NCBI GenBank assembly: GCA_022825825.1 | Contig: JAJDWA010000027.1 | Coordinates: forward strand, 108,902-172,901 | Reading direction: 5' to 3' | Origin: Candidatus Poribacteria bacterium | GTDB lineage: Bacteria; Poribacteria; WGA-4E; WGA-3G | DNA length: 64,000 bases | In this document: in pieces, positions 34,044 to 43,354 of the stretch | How the letters are laid out: every line of letters begins with the position of its first letter | How positions within the stretch are numbered: the first letter of the stretch is position 1 | Program-made: the position numbers and the translations under genes | The notes under the pieces: generated by a model | What the model was told of the DNA's origin: nothing | The model's input: only the letters and a program-made list of their open reading frames with translations | The model's database searches: none

Positions 34044-34745
34044 ATGAAAACTTTTTATGTTATATTTGCTACTATCATTGTTGCCTCTATCGGGTTCATT
34101 CTCTATACTCAGCATGAAACAAAGAAATTTATCGAAAATATTATTCAAGCACCAGAGATAGTCTCGGAGGTAGAAAACCCTTCAGGCACCGGTATCAATC
34201 TGCCACATCAAACAAGGAATAAACAGGAATTTTCCAAACAAACCGAAACGAAATTGAGACGCGCAACCCACTATCCCCAAGACGTAGAAGGACAAACTCC
34301 CAAAGCGAGAGATGTATCAGAACGAGAGAACGCCACAAGCGATCTTTATAAGCAAATGCATCCAGATACCCCACAGACAACTCCTAAAAATCTCAAAAAG
34401 ATGGTTCACTATAAGGGCCTGGCAACAGACCAAAAAATAGCGAAGTTGAGAGAGTGGCTTGTCAAGAATTATCCGGATGACATGGCTGAAATCAACGAAT
34501 ATTTAGATTTAGAAAAAAAAATCATGGTGAGTCTACGCCATATTCCCTCTCAAGACATCTTGGTATTGGATATTCCTATAGAAGAAAAGATAAGGCATAC
34601 GGAACTTGCAGCGAAATTCTATCCAAATAATGGACATGAGAAAACGCTCCAAAGCCTTCAAGAAATAATAGCGAAATTCAAATCAGGAGAAATTCTCCCT
34701 ATAGACTCACGAGATATAAATTGGGATAACGTTGTTATTCGGTAG
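34044..34745 (+). CDS. Single-pass membrane protein upstream of the STT3-like gene
   Basis: 233 residues: an N-terminal membrane helix (about 3-22), then a hydrophilic, low-complexity Lys/Glu/Thr/Pro-rich region (about 45-125) containing one Asn-Ala-Thr sequon, and a more ordered C-terminal part (about 130-233) with KLREWLVKNYPDDMAEINEYL and ELAAKFYPNNGHEKTLQSLQEIIAKF. No family recognised. Only 5 bp separate it from the STT3-like gene, so it is almost certainly co-transcribed with it and may be a partner or a substrate. Confidence 0.55.
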   Translation: MKTFYVIFATIIVASIGFILYTQHETKKFIENIIQAPEIVSEVENPSGTGINLPHQTRNKQEFSKQTETKLRRATHYPQDVEGQTPKARDVSERENATSDLYKQMHPDTPQTTPKNLKKMVHYKGLATDQKIAKLREWLVKNYPDDMAEINEYLDLEKKIMVSLRHIPSQDILVLDIPIEEKIRHTELAAKFYPNNGHEKTLQSLQEIIAKFKSGEILPIDSRDINWDNVVIR

Positions 34746-34750
34746 ATTTC

Positions 34751-37195
34751 ATGTCAACTTTGCATTGGAAAATTATTACTTGTCTACTACTTTTGTGTCT
34801 CATGTTTATTACCTTCTGGATACGCATTCAGGGTGTGCAACGCCTTCCCGAAGGACAGTTTACTGAAAATGATGCCTATCTTTACCATTGGCAGGCAAAA
34901 GAGATTATTGAACACGGTATCCTCTTACCTGTGAAGGATATGCACCGTTGGTTACCTGTGGGTAGAGACAACCGGCAAATGCTCTCTCTTTACGCCTACA
35001 CACTTGCCTACACCCATAAAATGTTACCAGGGGTTTCCCTCTACCACATCCAACTCTATGCTCCAGCACTCTGTTTTACCTTGGGGCTCGGTGTGTGGTT
35101 TCTTTTTCTCACCTACACCGTTATACCTCTATCCGATATCTCTGCAGGAAAATCTGCCCAGACTACCTACGCGGTCGTTTTTGCTTCCATCGTCACTCTG
35201 CTTCTCGCAACGCTCCCCGGAAGCATTGAACGAAGTGCTGTCGGCTTCGGTGACAGGGACGCATGGTGCTGGTTTTTAGGCACTCTTACTGTGATTAGTT
35301 ATCTCTGGAAAGAACAAATGGAACCAGGATGGCGTAGATGGATTGCAACCGTATTGTCTGGCTTTGCCGCTTTCCTCGGAGGGCTTTCATGGGAAGCTTT
35401 CGGCACTTTTCTTCTCATAATACTTTGTGCAGAGACTTGGAAATTCTGTACCACAGACAAAGAACTGCATTTAAAAGAGTACATTATATGGATATTTATG
35501 TTCGTCCCGTGGCTCTACCTCGCCAGCCCTGCCTATCGGAGTGGATACGGGTTCACAACACATCTCGCCGCCCTTATGCTTTTCCCAACCCTTGTAGTAT
35601 TAGCAATGCGAGGGTTAAGATATCTACTCCTTCATTTCTACAAACCGTTACGTTCTCATGCCCGGAAACTGGCGTGGGGTTTAACATTGCTTGGCATCAC
35701 AGTTGGTGTCACATATCTTTTTATCCAATCCAGTACGTTCGAGACAACTACCTTCGTATTTCGTGAGAGCCGGCTCATGAAAAACGTTGGAGAATTAGTA
35801 GACCCGCATTTTAAGTATTGGCTACGCCGATACGGCACAGTTTTCATTTTAGGTAGCCTCGGATTAATAGTCGCCAGTTTGCACTTGTGGAAGTGGAAAG
35901 GACTTCCCCTCACCCTCTCTCTCTCTCTCTTTATCGCAACAACCTTCTTTCGTGAACAGATCAATGGATTGATAGGAGATGGCAAATGTGATATACTCTT
36001 TTTAATTTCTTTGGGACTCACCGCCTTCTGTTTCGCTATCGCGTGTTTACGTAAAGAGGAGATTTCGCCAAGCGTTTCTATTATGAAAAACGAATTGGTG
36101 ACAATCACTGTGCTTGTATGGTTTCTGTTGTGGGTAGGGCTCTCACGCGGTGGAAAAAGGCACGACTTCTTTATCGGCGTACCGCTTGCTTTCGGCACTG
36201 CATGGTTGCTCTGGCTCTTGCCTAAACTTCTCATACAAAAACTCAAAGATACTAAAATTCTTTACTCACAAGTAAACATTCAAAGAGCAGCTTCTTGCGT
36301 TACAATCGTTGTCTTAATCCCGGTTCTCTTTTGGAATCCCCTCGGTGGACACGCTACGCGGGCAGTTTACGCTACCGTTGAAATGCGTCAACCCACACCA
36401 GGACAAGGAACTCCAATTGCACAAACGTTAACATGGATGAAAGACACTCTGCCACAAAACGCTGTTGTTGCTGCAAATTGGGGATATGGAAGCCAGTTAA
36501 ACGTTCTCGGCGGGGTCAATACAATTATAGATCAAGATCATTTCATACCGCATTGGATACATCTTTATTATAGACACGTTTTCTGTGCACAATACGTACG
36601 TGAGGCACTTGAATTTCTAAAAACACATGGTGCCACACACCTTATGCTAACAGATTGGGGACTAGCAACTCGTTCCGAAGCATATTCATTCATTGGGAGT
36701 ATTGGCAGTGAAGAAAAACCTGATAGGCGGTTCAGACTTACACGCCTTGCCGTGCGAAACAAATATATCTATAACAGAGAACATACTCCTTTTTTATACA
36801 TTGAGTTACCTGATATAACGGCCTTCCCCGACTTCTTAACAGCACGCCTAAAAAACGGGAATAGCGCGCGACTTCCTTATATTGTCTTTCAAGACAAGGA
36901 ACGCTATACTTATAAAACATCTAACGACGAAAACCTACACGGCAGCGTCATCCTCTATTATGATGAAAATCAAAACCTTGAAAAAGCCTATCACGTTTCT
37001 GTTATCGGTTGGCAGAGTCTCGCTGTTCGTCTCTATTACCTCGGGGACCGACCCGATATCTTTGTTCCCATCTACCCTACAAATGGTGATGACACTGCCC
37101 CTGTTAAAATCTGGGAAATTCACTATCCACCTGACATTAAAACAAATCCAAAATACCTTGAAATAGGTTTTCCTAAAAAATATAGTAAATTATAG
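34751..37195 (+). CDS. STT3-like oligosaccharyltransferase (GT-C membrane glycosyltransferase)
   Basis: 814 residues: about 11-13 predicted membrane helices in the first 530, then a soluble domain. STT3/PglB/AglB proteins transfer lipid-linked glycans onto Asn. Matching features: the first acidic motif ENDAYLYHWQAKEIIEHG (E39, D41; compare NDPYYHLR), a second loop LPGSIERSAVGFGDRDAWCW (D168, D170), closely like the APGYxSRSVAGSxDNE segment of STT3, and A-N-W-G-Y-G (575-580) at the place of WWDYG. The last departs from consensus: the first W is N and the D is G. The acceptor-binding pocket may thus recognise another sequence. The gene closes a group with two small membrane-anchored proteins. 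A related GT-C enzyme such as an O-mannosyltransferase is the main alternative. Confidence 0.7.
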   Translation: MSTLHWKIITCLLLLCLMFITFWIRIQGVQRLPEGQFTENDAYLYHWQAKEIIEHGILLPVKDMHRWLPVGRDNRQMLSLYAYTLAYTHKMLPGVSLYHIQLYAPALCFTLGLGVWFLFLTYTVIPLSDISAGKSAQTTYAVVFASIVTLLLATLPGSIERSAVGFGDRDAWCWFLGTLTVISYLWKEQMEPGWRRWIATVLSGFAAFLGGLSWEAFGTFLLIILCAETWKFCTTDKELHLKEYIIWIFMFVPWLYLASPAYRSGYGFTTHLAALMLFPTLVVLAMRGLRYLLLHFYKPLRSHARKLAWGLTLLGITVGVTYLFIQSSTFETTTFVFRESRLMKNVGELVDPHFKYWLRRYGTVFILGSLGLIVASLHLWKWKGLPLTLSLSLFIATTFFREQINGLIGDGKCDILFLISLGLTAFCFAIACLRKEEISPSVSIMKNELVTITVLVWFLLWVGLSRGGKRHDFFIGVPLAFGTAWLLWLLPKLLIQKLKDTKILYSQVNIQRAASCVTIVVLIPVLFWNPLGGHATRAVYATVEMRQPTPGQGTPIAQTLTWMKDTLPQNAVVAANWGYGSQLNVLGGVNTIIDQDHFIPHWIHLYYRHVFCAQYVREALEFLKTHGATHLMLTDWGLATRSEAYSFIGSIGSEEKPDRRFRLTRLAVRNKYIYNREHTPFLYIELPDITAFPDFLTARLKNGNSARLPYIVFQDKERYTYKTSNDENLHGSVILYYDENQNLEKAYHVSVIGWQSLAVRLYYLGDRPDIFVPIYPTNGDDTAPVKIWEIHYPPDIKTNPKYLEIGFPKKYSKL

Positions 37196-37398
37196 GCCCT
37201 ACGCAAACTATACAGGCCGCAACATAATTAAGTCTAATTGCTTAAGAATGCACAATGAATTGTGTTACTACGAACGCTGTAACGCTTAAAAAAACCAATA
37301 CGTAAGCCCTAATATTTTAAACTTTATGTAAGCGCGCTGTCAAAAATGTAGAATTATATTTTTACCAACAGACACTATGCTAAAGCGGAGAAATAAAA

Positions 37399-40317
37399 AT
37401 GCGTCGAATTATCATAGCAATTCTTGCTGTTTTTCTATCGATTTCCACAGCGGTTTTTGCAACAGATTACGTCCTAATTCTTGGGGGTGTTGGCGGTGAG
37501 AAATCCTACTATGACCAGTTTTGGAGTGCGACTTCCCGATTCCACCAGCTACTTACACAGGAATACGATTGTCCTGCTGAGCAGATTATCTTCCTTTTTG
37601 AAGATGAAGGCACGCTCCCGGGGCTCGTCACGGGTGAAGCTAAGCGAGAACCTATTTTAGAGGCATTTGCACAACTTGCTGAGAAAGTTCAACCATCAGA
37701 CAGGTTTGTCCTCTTCATGGTTGGACACGCAACGCGCAACCCATCCGGTATAAAATTTAATTTGCCCGGGCGAGACATCAGCCAACGAGAATACACCGAC
37801 AGTATTAACAGTATCCGCGCAGAACAGCAACTCCTTGTCCTTGGATTCCCTTATAGTGCGGGGATAGTCCAAGGCATTAGCAAATCGGGACGCATAATTA
37901 TCACATCAAGTTCTTCGCGTGAAGGTTATGCCTCTCAAGCCGGTTTCGGAGACCTTTTTGTTGATGTCTTCTCTGAACCTTATGCGGATACAAACGATGA
38001 TGGTGCAATATCGCTTTTAGAAGCGTTTATGTGGATACAAACTCGCATAGACGAATGGTATGTACAAGATGGTGCGATACAAGCAGAACATCCGCATCTT
38101 GATGATAACGGGGATGGTCGTGCCGCGCGTAAGGATTTAAAAGCAAATGGTGAAGGGACACTTGCTGATAAAACGTTTTTAGGAACGCGTCGTACGCCTC
38201 TACCGCCAAAAGAGCAAAGTGCTGTAGAAAACCAACAAGAGGCAGAAGACGAATCGTCATCTCAGCATACACACGAGAATGGTCATAACCATGGCGAGCC
38301 CCCTTCAGAGAAAAAAGAACAGGAAAGAATGAAAGGGAAATCATCACTGCCGTACAATTTTGTTAGCGAAGCAGACGAACAGACCATCCAAAAGAGCATT
38401 GAAAACGCCCCTGCCGAACCAAATAATCCAAAGGAAAGCGCTATTGTACTGTGGGAAGCAGAGGTTTATGACGTTGACGAGGATGGTAAGCACGTCTATT
38501 CCACACGGCGAGTCGTGAAAATATTCAATGAAGATGGGTATCATTTTGGTGAAATTAGGATCCCTTATACGCAGAATGCGGATGATGTTACTATCCATCA
38601 TGCACGAACACTTAAACCTGACGGTACTCAAGTGGAATTGGAGGAGCGTAAAATCGTCCGTGGGATTACGCCAGCCAGTTTTACTGAAGCAGGATTGAAC
38701 GTTGATACCCGTTTGATGTATTTTGAATTGCCGAAAATATCCGACGGTTGTATCATTGACTATGCCTATTCCGCCAGAAATCCGCGAAGTGCCATGAAAG
38801 GTGAATTTTGGCGACAGGTCTATTTTCAGGTCGATGTGCCTGTCCAGTCCTACCGTCTTACAACACATATTCCCAAGAAAACGTCACTACTTTACCGAGT
38901 AAATGGACCTGCAGTTGAACCGACTATAACCGAAAATAACTATAGTCGCGCCTATACATTTGAAGCGAAAGATGTGCCAGCTTTACGGCGGGAACCCTTG
39001 ATGCCTGCTGTTTCAGATTTTGCTTATAACATTAGTCTCTCCTCAATTGATTCATGGGATAAATTGATCACATGGTACGCCACATTAATTCGTGAACAGG
39101 ATAGAATTACGAAGGAAATCGAGGCAAAAACCAAAGAGATACTTACCGGAGCATTTTCACGGCAAGAAAAAATTAAGCGATTATACGAATTTGTTGCAAC
39201 AAATATCAAGTACGCAGGAGATGAACGCGGTATTTGGGCTATCAAGCCATTTCCTGCTGCTGAGGTATTAGAGGGTGAATGGGGAGATTGTAAGGGTAAA
39301 TCAACACTACTTTCAACGATGCTGCGTGTTGCAGGGATCGATTCTTATCCAGTCCTTATTTCCGCTGGCAAGCCGAGTAGAATTGTTCCTGAAGTCCCAT
39401 CACTTGCATATTTTAACCACATGATTCTCGCAGTAGATGGCGGGAAAGGTAAAGACCTGATATGGCTTGACCCAACTGCACAAACATGTGCTTTCGGTGA
39501 TTTTCCTGCCAGTGACCAAAATCGGTGGGCACTGATTGTGAATACTGATGCGCCAACAACAGATGGAATTGGTGTAAATACTGCAAATATACCTGTCCAA
39601 GATCAGGAAAAACTGGATGGGAAAAAAGTGAAAGGTCTCCTTTATGCTTTCCAAAAGAGTCCAGCACTACCAGCAGACTCAAATGTGAGACAGACTACAA
39701 CTCATGTCAAGGTCAAAAAGGATTTGAGTGTGGAAGTTACACATGAATTGCGGGTTTCTGGAGATTTCAACGCGAGATTACGAGCGCGTCTTTTAGGGGT
39801 AGATCATCGCGAAGAACGAATTCAATTTCTGCGACGTACTTTGGAATTAGATGAACGTGCCAAAGTAGAACATTTTGAAATATCTGAAATTAAACAGTTA
39901 GAACCTGAATTAAAGATTAGCCTCACGTGGTCATGTAGGGAATACCTATACAAAATGGGTGACCAATTTATTTTGGAGCTGCCTGTTGTTGAACATCCGT
40001 ATGCCGAATTATTGCGAGAAGAGGAACGCGACCACCCGGCTGTTCTTGGTAAGGCGCTTACTTTTGAAGACCAAATTTCTGTTGAGGCAGAGGCACCATT
40101 TACCATGGAGATGGTGCCTGAGACACAAAAACTTCAAACAGATGTCGCTGAAATCCACATAGATTATACAAAATCTGGAAAGAAAGCAGAGATGAAACAA
40201 ACGATTCGTTTCCACGCACCGGAAGTGGAAGCTACCCAAATCTCGAATCTCACAAATGTTGTCAGAATTGCTTCAAGCCAAAGCACAAAACGATTTATCT
40301 TAATTCAAAAACCGTAG
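37399..40317 (+). CDS. Exported fusion of a degenerate C13/caspase-like domain with DUF3857 and transglutaminase domains
   Basis: 972 residues. After a signal peptide (1-21, cut near VFA) comes a legumain/caspase-like domain (about 22-240): the His motif MVGHA (H110) is present, but the strand that should end in the catalytic D-A-C-x-S-G reads GFPYSAG (149-155), so the Cys is missing. An EF-hand-like DTNDDGAIS loop follows. A His-rich linker (HTHENGHNHGEPP, about 290) leads to a DUF3857 domain (about 345-530) and a transglutaminase-like domain with an intact triad: C631 in GDCKGKS, H674 in FNHMI, D691 in WLDPTA. The C-terminal part is beta-rich (about 740-972). It probably acts in the periplasm on proteins or peptides; the MoxR gene follows by 76 bp. 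Confidence 0.72.
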   Translation: MRRIIIAILAVFLSISTAVFATDYVLILGGVGGEKSYYDQFWSATSRFHQLLTQEYDCPAEQIIFLFEDEGTLPGLVTGEAKREPILEAFAQLAEKVQPSDRFVLFMVGHATRNPSGIKFNLPGRDISQREYTDSINSIRAEQQLLVLGFPYSAGIVQGISKSGRIIITSSSSREGYASQAGFGDLFVDVFSEPYADTNDDGAISLLEAFMWIQTRIDEWYVQDGAIQAEHPHLDDNGDGRAARKDLKANGEGTLADKTFLGTRRTPLPPKEQSAVENQQEAEDESSSQHTHENGHNHGEPPSEKKEQERMKGKSSLPYNFVSEADEQTIQKSIENAPAEPNNPKESAIVLWEAEVYDVDEDGKHVYSTRRVVKIFNEDGYHFGEIRIPYTQNADDVTIHHARTLKPDGTQVELEERKIVRGITPASFTEAGLNVDTRLMYFELPKISDGCIIDYAYSARNPRSAMKGEFWRQVYFQVDVPVQSYRLTTHIPKKTSLLYRVNGPAVEPTITENNYSRAYTFEAKDVPALRREPLMPAVSDFAYNISLSSIDSWDKLITWYATLIREQDRITKEIEAKTKEILTGAFSRQEKIKRLYEFVATNIKYAGDERGIWAIKPFPAAEVLEGEWGDCKGKSTLLSTMLRVAGIDSYPVLISAGKPSRIVPEVPSLAYFNHMILAVDGGKGKDLIWLDPTAQTCAFGDFPASDQNRWALIVNTDAPTTDGIGVNTANIPVQDQEKLDGKKVKGLLYAFQKSPALPADSNVRQTTTHVKVKKDLSVEVTHELRVSGDFNARLRARLLGVDHREERIQFLRRTLELDERAKVEHFEISEIKQLEPELKISLTWSCREYLYKMGDQFILELPVVEHPYAELLREEERDHPAVLGKALTFEDQISVEAEAPFTMEMVPETQKLQTDVAEIHIDYTKSGKKAEMKQTIRFHAPEVEATQISNLTNVVRIASSQSTKRFILIQKP

Positions 40318-40393
40318 ATAGCAGCGTATTTCCATAAAAGAAAGCGTTGATGTTATATTTTACAACTTTATTATCCATACAAGGAGTGAGTAG

Positions 40394-41401
40394 ATGCCAG
40401 CAACTGAAGAAGTCCAAGCTATTGAAGAGTTAATGAAAAGCCAAGAATCAATTGTGGAGCAGCTGAAAAAAGTGATTATCGGTCAAGAGGAAGTGATCAA
40501 TCAGATGTTGATGGCCCTCTTTGCCGGTGGGCATTGCCTCGTTGAAGGTGTGCCAGGATTAGCAAAAACGTTGATGATTAAAACGCTCGCTCAGATCCTA
40601 AATCTCAAATTTAAACGAATTCAGTTTACACCGGATTTGATGCCTGCCGACATTATCGGCACGGATGTACTTGAGGAGGACCGCACCACAGGACATAGAA
40701 CGATCCGCTTCATTCAGGGCCCTATCTTCGCGAACATCCTTCTTGCTGATGAAATTAACCGAACACCTCCGAAAACACAAGCTGCACTTCTGGAGGCAAT
40801 GCAGGAACATAATGTTACTGCTGGGGGAGAAGAATACCAATTAACAGAACCCTTTTTTGTGTTGGCAACACAAAACCCAATTGAGCAGGAAGGTACATAC
40901 CCGTTGCCTGAGGCACAACTTGACCGGTTCATGTTTAAAATTGTTATAGACTATCCGGCAGAGGAAGAGGAAGTTAATATTATCTCCGCAACAACAGGCG
41001 CCGAAGAACCTGAATTAGAAACTGCACTTTCAGGTGAAGCTATTGTGTCATTGCATCAAATCGTGCGTAGGGTGCCTGCAGCAGATAATGTAGTGCAATA
41101 TGCTGTCAAACTTGCACGGGCAACCCGTCCGAAAGAGAAAGATGCCCCAGACTTCATTCAACAGTGGGTGCGATGGGGAGCAGGTCCTCGGGCAGGTCAG
41201 TACCTGATATTAGGTGCGAAAGCCAGAGCTATCCTCAGAGGACGTTACAACGCTTCTTGCGAAGATGTGAAAGCAGTTACGCCAGCGGTGCTACGACACC
41301 GAGTTCTAACAAACTTCCATGCCGAAGCTGAAGGCGTTGATACTGATATAGTTATTGAACGTCTCCTTGAAACGGTGCAAGAACCCGCGGTCAAAATGTA
41401 A
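40394..41401 (+). CDS. MoxR-family AAA+ ATPase
   Basis: 335 residues. MoxR ATPases are chaperone-like AAA+ proteins that assemble or activate metal-containing or membrane complexes. Walker [10 protein letters not shown] (about 55-63), Walker [10 protein letters not shown] (about 115-123), sensor 1 [24 protein letters not shown] split over about 155-178, and the C-terminal lid with [18 protein letters not shown] and [15 protein letters not shown]. Length is normal. GGAG precedes the ATG. Partners with von Willebrand A domains, usual for MoxR, are not in the window; the transglutaminase gene just upstream is a frequent MoxR neighbour. Confidence 0.93.
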   Translation: MPATEEVQAIEELMKSQESIVEQLKKVIIGQEEVINQMLMALFAGGHCLVEGVPGLAKTLMIKTLAQILNLKFKRIQFTPDLMPADIIGTDVLEEDRTTGHRTIRFIQGPIFANILLADEINRTPPKTQAALLEAMQEHNVTAGGEEYQLTEPFFVLATQNPIEQEGTYPLPEAQLDRFMFKIVIDYPAEEEEVNIISATTGAEEPELETALSGEAIVSLHQIVRRVPAADNVVQYAVKLARATRPKEKDAPDFIQQWVRWGAGPRAGQYLILGAKARAILRGRYNASCEDVKAVTPAVLRHRVLTNFHAEAEGVDTDIVIERLLETVQEPAVKM

Positions 41402-41464
41402 TTTCTACGCGAACGAACAAAGCAATGAATTATTTCTGTTTTCCATCTTTGGAGCGCAAAAACC

Positions 41465-42139
41465 GTGAAAGTTTCGGTCATCATTCCTGTCTTGAACGAA
41501 GAGGGCGCGATAGCAAATGTCATCAACGATATTCCGAAATCGTTAGTCCAAGAAATTATCGTTGTTGACAACGGATGTACTGACCGGACCGTAGAAATTG
41601 CACTGAAACATGGCGCAAAAGTCGTCCGTGAACCGCAGAGAGGTTACGGCAGCGCGTGTCTCACAGGAATTGCCGCTGTTCAAGCAGCGGATATCGTTGT
41701 GTTTTTAGATGGTGATTATAGTGATGACCCAACAGAGATGCCATCGCTTGTGCAACCGATCCAAGATGGTATAGCAGAGTTTGTTATCGGCAAGCGTATA
41801 CCGAGTGAAAAGGGCGCGTTGCTCCCACAGGCACAATTCGGAAATAAACTTGCAACCTTTTTAATGCGAATCTTTTTCGGCGTCCAGTACACTGATTTAG
41901 GACCCTTTCGTGCTATCCGTTATGAACAACTCAAAGCATTAGGCATGCAGGATAAAAACTTCGGATGGACAATAGAGATGCAACTCAAAGCTGCGAAAAT
42001 GGGTATGAACATACGTGAGGTGCCAGTCAGCTATCGCAAACGTATCGGCACATCAAAAATTAGCGGGACTTTCATAGGCAGTCTCAAAGCCGGGTTCAAG
42101 ATATTGACAACGCTTTTTCGATATAGAATTCTACGTTAA
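41465..42139 (+). CDS. Glycosyltransferase family 2 (dolichyl-phosphate-mannose-synthase-like)
   Basis: 224 residues from a GTG. GT2 signatures: VSVIIPVLNEEGAIANVI at the N-terminus, EIIVVDNGCTDRTVEIA (about 36-52), REPQRGYGSACLTGI (about 57-71), VVFLDGDYSDDP (DxD-type, about 79-90), and GPFRAIRYEQLKALGMQDKNFGWTIEMQLKA broken at about 150-180. The C-terminus is basic with VPVSYRKRIGTSKISG. It resembles Dpm1-type enzymes that load sugars onto polyprenyl phosphate. That would fit the STT3-like enzyme a few genes upstream, but this link is inference. Confidence 0.82.
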   Translation: MKVSVIIPVLNEEGAIANVINDIPKSLVQEIIVVDNGCTDRTVEIALKHGAKVVREPQRGYGSACLTGIAAVQAADIVVFLDGDYSDDPTEMPSLVQPIQDGIAEFVIGKRIPSEKGALLPQAQFGNKLATFLMRIFFGVQYTDLGPFRAIRYEQLKALGMQDKNFGWTIEMQLKAAKMGMNIREVPVSYRKRIGTSKISGTFIGSLKAGFKILTTLFRYRILR

Positions 42140-42148
42140 TTACCTAAC

Positions 42149-42358
42149 TAAACGTGAGTTGATAAAAGAATTTATTTTGATAGGACAAACGCATTTCCCC
42201 TTTTCATAAAGGGGGTTAGACGGGTTTAAAGTCGCTCTTTCAGTGATTTATCTCCCTATATACGCTATTGCTATGGGGACCCGTCCCCTAAATCCTCCTT
42301 ATCAAGGGACTTTTGAGCGGGCTGCGTCTGTCCAACATTATTATCAAACTCACGTTAA
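42149..42358. repeat. MITE-like element, family 2, copy C
   Basis: About 210 bp between TAAACGTGAGTTGATAA (42149-42165) and TTATCAAACTCACGTTAA (42341-42358), an imperfect 17-18-bp inverted repeat. A second inverted pair GGACAAACGC/GCGTCTGTCC lies just inside, and further in an AAAGGGGGTTAGACGGGT-type segment faces ACCCGTCCCCTAAATCCTCC. The ends resemble copies A and B (TTAACGTRAG). Confidence 0.5.
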
Positions 42359-42373
42359 CAAAGGAGAGTTGTA

Positions 42374-43321
42374 ATGAAAAAACGAATAGATCTTCTTATA
42401 TTGATGTTGATCTCCATAACAATGAGTGGCATCGCTCATGCTGGGACCGTTATTACAGATGGATTAGTAAGTTATTGGACCTTTGATCTAAACCATATTG
42501 AAGATGGCATAATAGAGGATGTTTGGGGAAAAAATGATGCGATAATTAAGGGAAATCCGAAAGTAACTGGCGGACTTATCAGACAAGGTCTCGAATTTGA
42601 TGGAGCCGGAGATTATGTTGTCTTGGAAAACCTCGGAAATCTTCAAACACGAACCGGACCATCTACTATTGAATTATGGGTGAAAACCAGTGATACCACA
42701 ACTTATAGAACACTCTTTAGGGTTCTTGAGCTCCCTTGTTCCATCAAAGATAAAGGTTGGGGGTTGAGTATCAACGCATCATGGGAAAGTCCTGACGTTC
42801 AAGGACCTGTTCGCCCTAATCCATTACCTCAACAAGAAAAAAATATATTCTTCAAAGAGGGGTATCTGCTTTTTGAAAATAATCGAAATGGGAAACGAAC
42901 TCGGTGTCGTACTTTATTAGCAGCAGTCCGGCACACAATTTCGGATGGGAAATGGCATCATATTGTATTTGTTACTGATGCGCTTTATATCGACGAGAAA
43001 GGTACGGAATGGAAAACAAGTAATCTCTATATAGATAACATACATCAACCTATGCCTTCTCTGCCTATGCCTTGGGGAAGATTTAGAGATAGCGATATTG
43101 ATGATTTGATCCCATTTACGCAACCTGTCTATCTTGGCGCTACCAACAATAAAGGTAAGGCAGGAGCGTATTTCCGTGGTGTTATTGATGAGGTACGAGT
43201 GTATAATCGTGCGATTACTCATGAGGAAGTCACGCATAATTTTGTATCTCGGTCCGGTCTTGCAGTTGAACCTACCCATAAACTGTCTGTAGCCTGGGGT
43301 GAACTGAAGACCAGACGTTAG
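42374..43321 (+). CDS. Secreted LamG domain protein with WGELK tail
   Basis: 315 residues: signal peptide ending in AHA (about 1-23), then a LamG domain with DGLVSYWTFDLNHIEDGIIEDV, NDAIIKGNPKV, GLEFDGAGDYVVLENL, STIELWVKTSD, DGKWHHIVFVTD and GVIDEVRVYNRAITHEEV, longer than the array copies because of an insertion (about 150-185). It ends VEPTHKLSVAWGELKTRR, the shared tail. AAGGAG precedes the ATG. It is followed at 33 bp by the beta-propeller gene with the same kind of tail. Confidence 0.78.
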   Translation: MKKRIDLLILMLISITMSGIAHAGTVITDGLVSYWTFDLNHIEDGIIEDVWGKNDAIIKGNPKVTGGLIRQGLEFDGAGDYVVLENLGNLQTRTGPSTIELWVKTSDTTTYRTLFRVLELPCSIKDKGWGLSINASWESPDVQGPVRPNPLPQQEKNIFFKEGYLLFENNRNGKRTRCRTLLAAVRHTISDGKWHHIVFVTDALYIDEKGTEWKTSNLYIDNIHQPMPSLPMPWGRFRDSDIDDLIPFTQPVYLGATNNKGKAGAYFRGVIDEVRVYNRAITHEEVTHNFVSRSGLAVEPTHKLSVAWGELKTRR

Positions 43322-43354
43322 CATGATACACATGCACATAAAAGGAGAGTTCAC

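Noticed and set aside
35656..36246. 196-residue - strand ORF
   Set aside because: Antisense to the STT3-like gene; codon-composition shadow without ribosome site.
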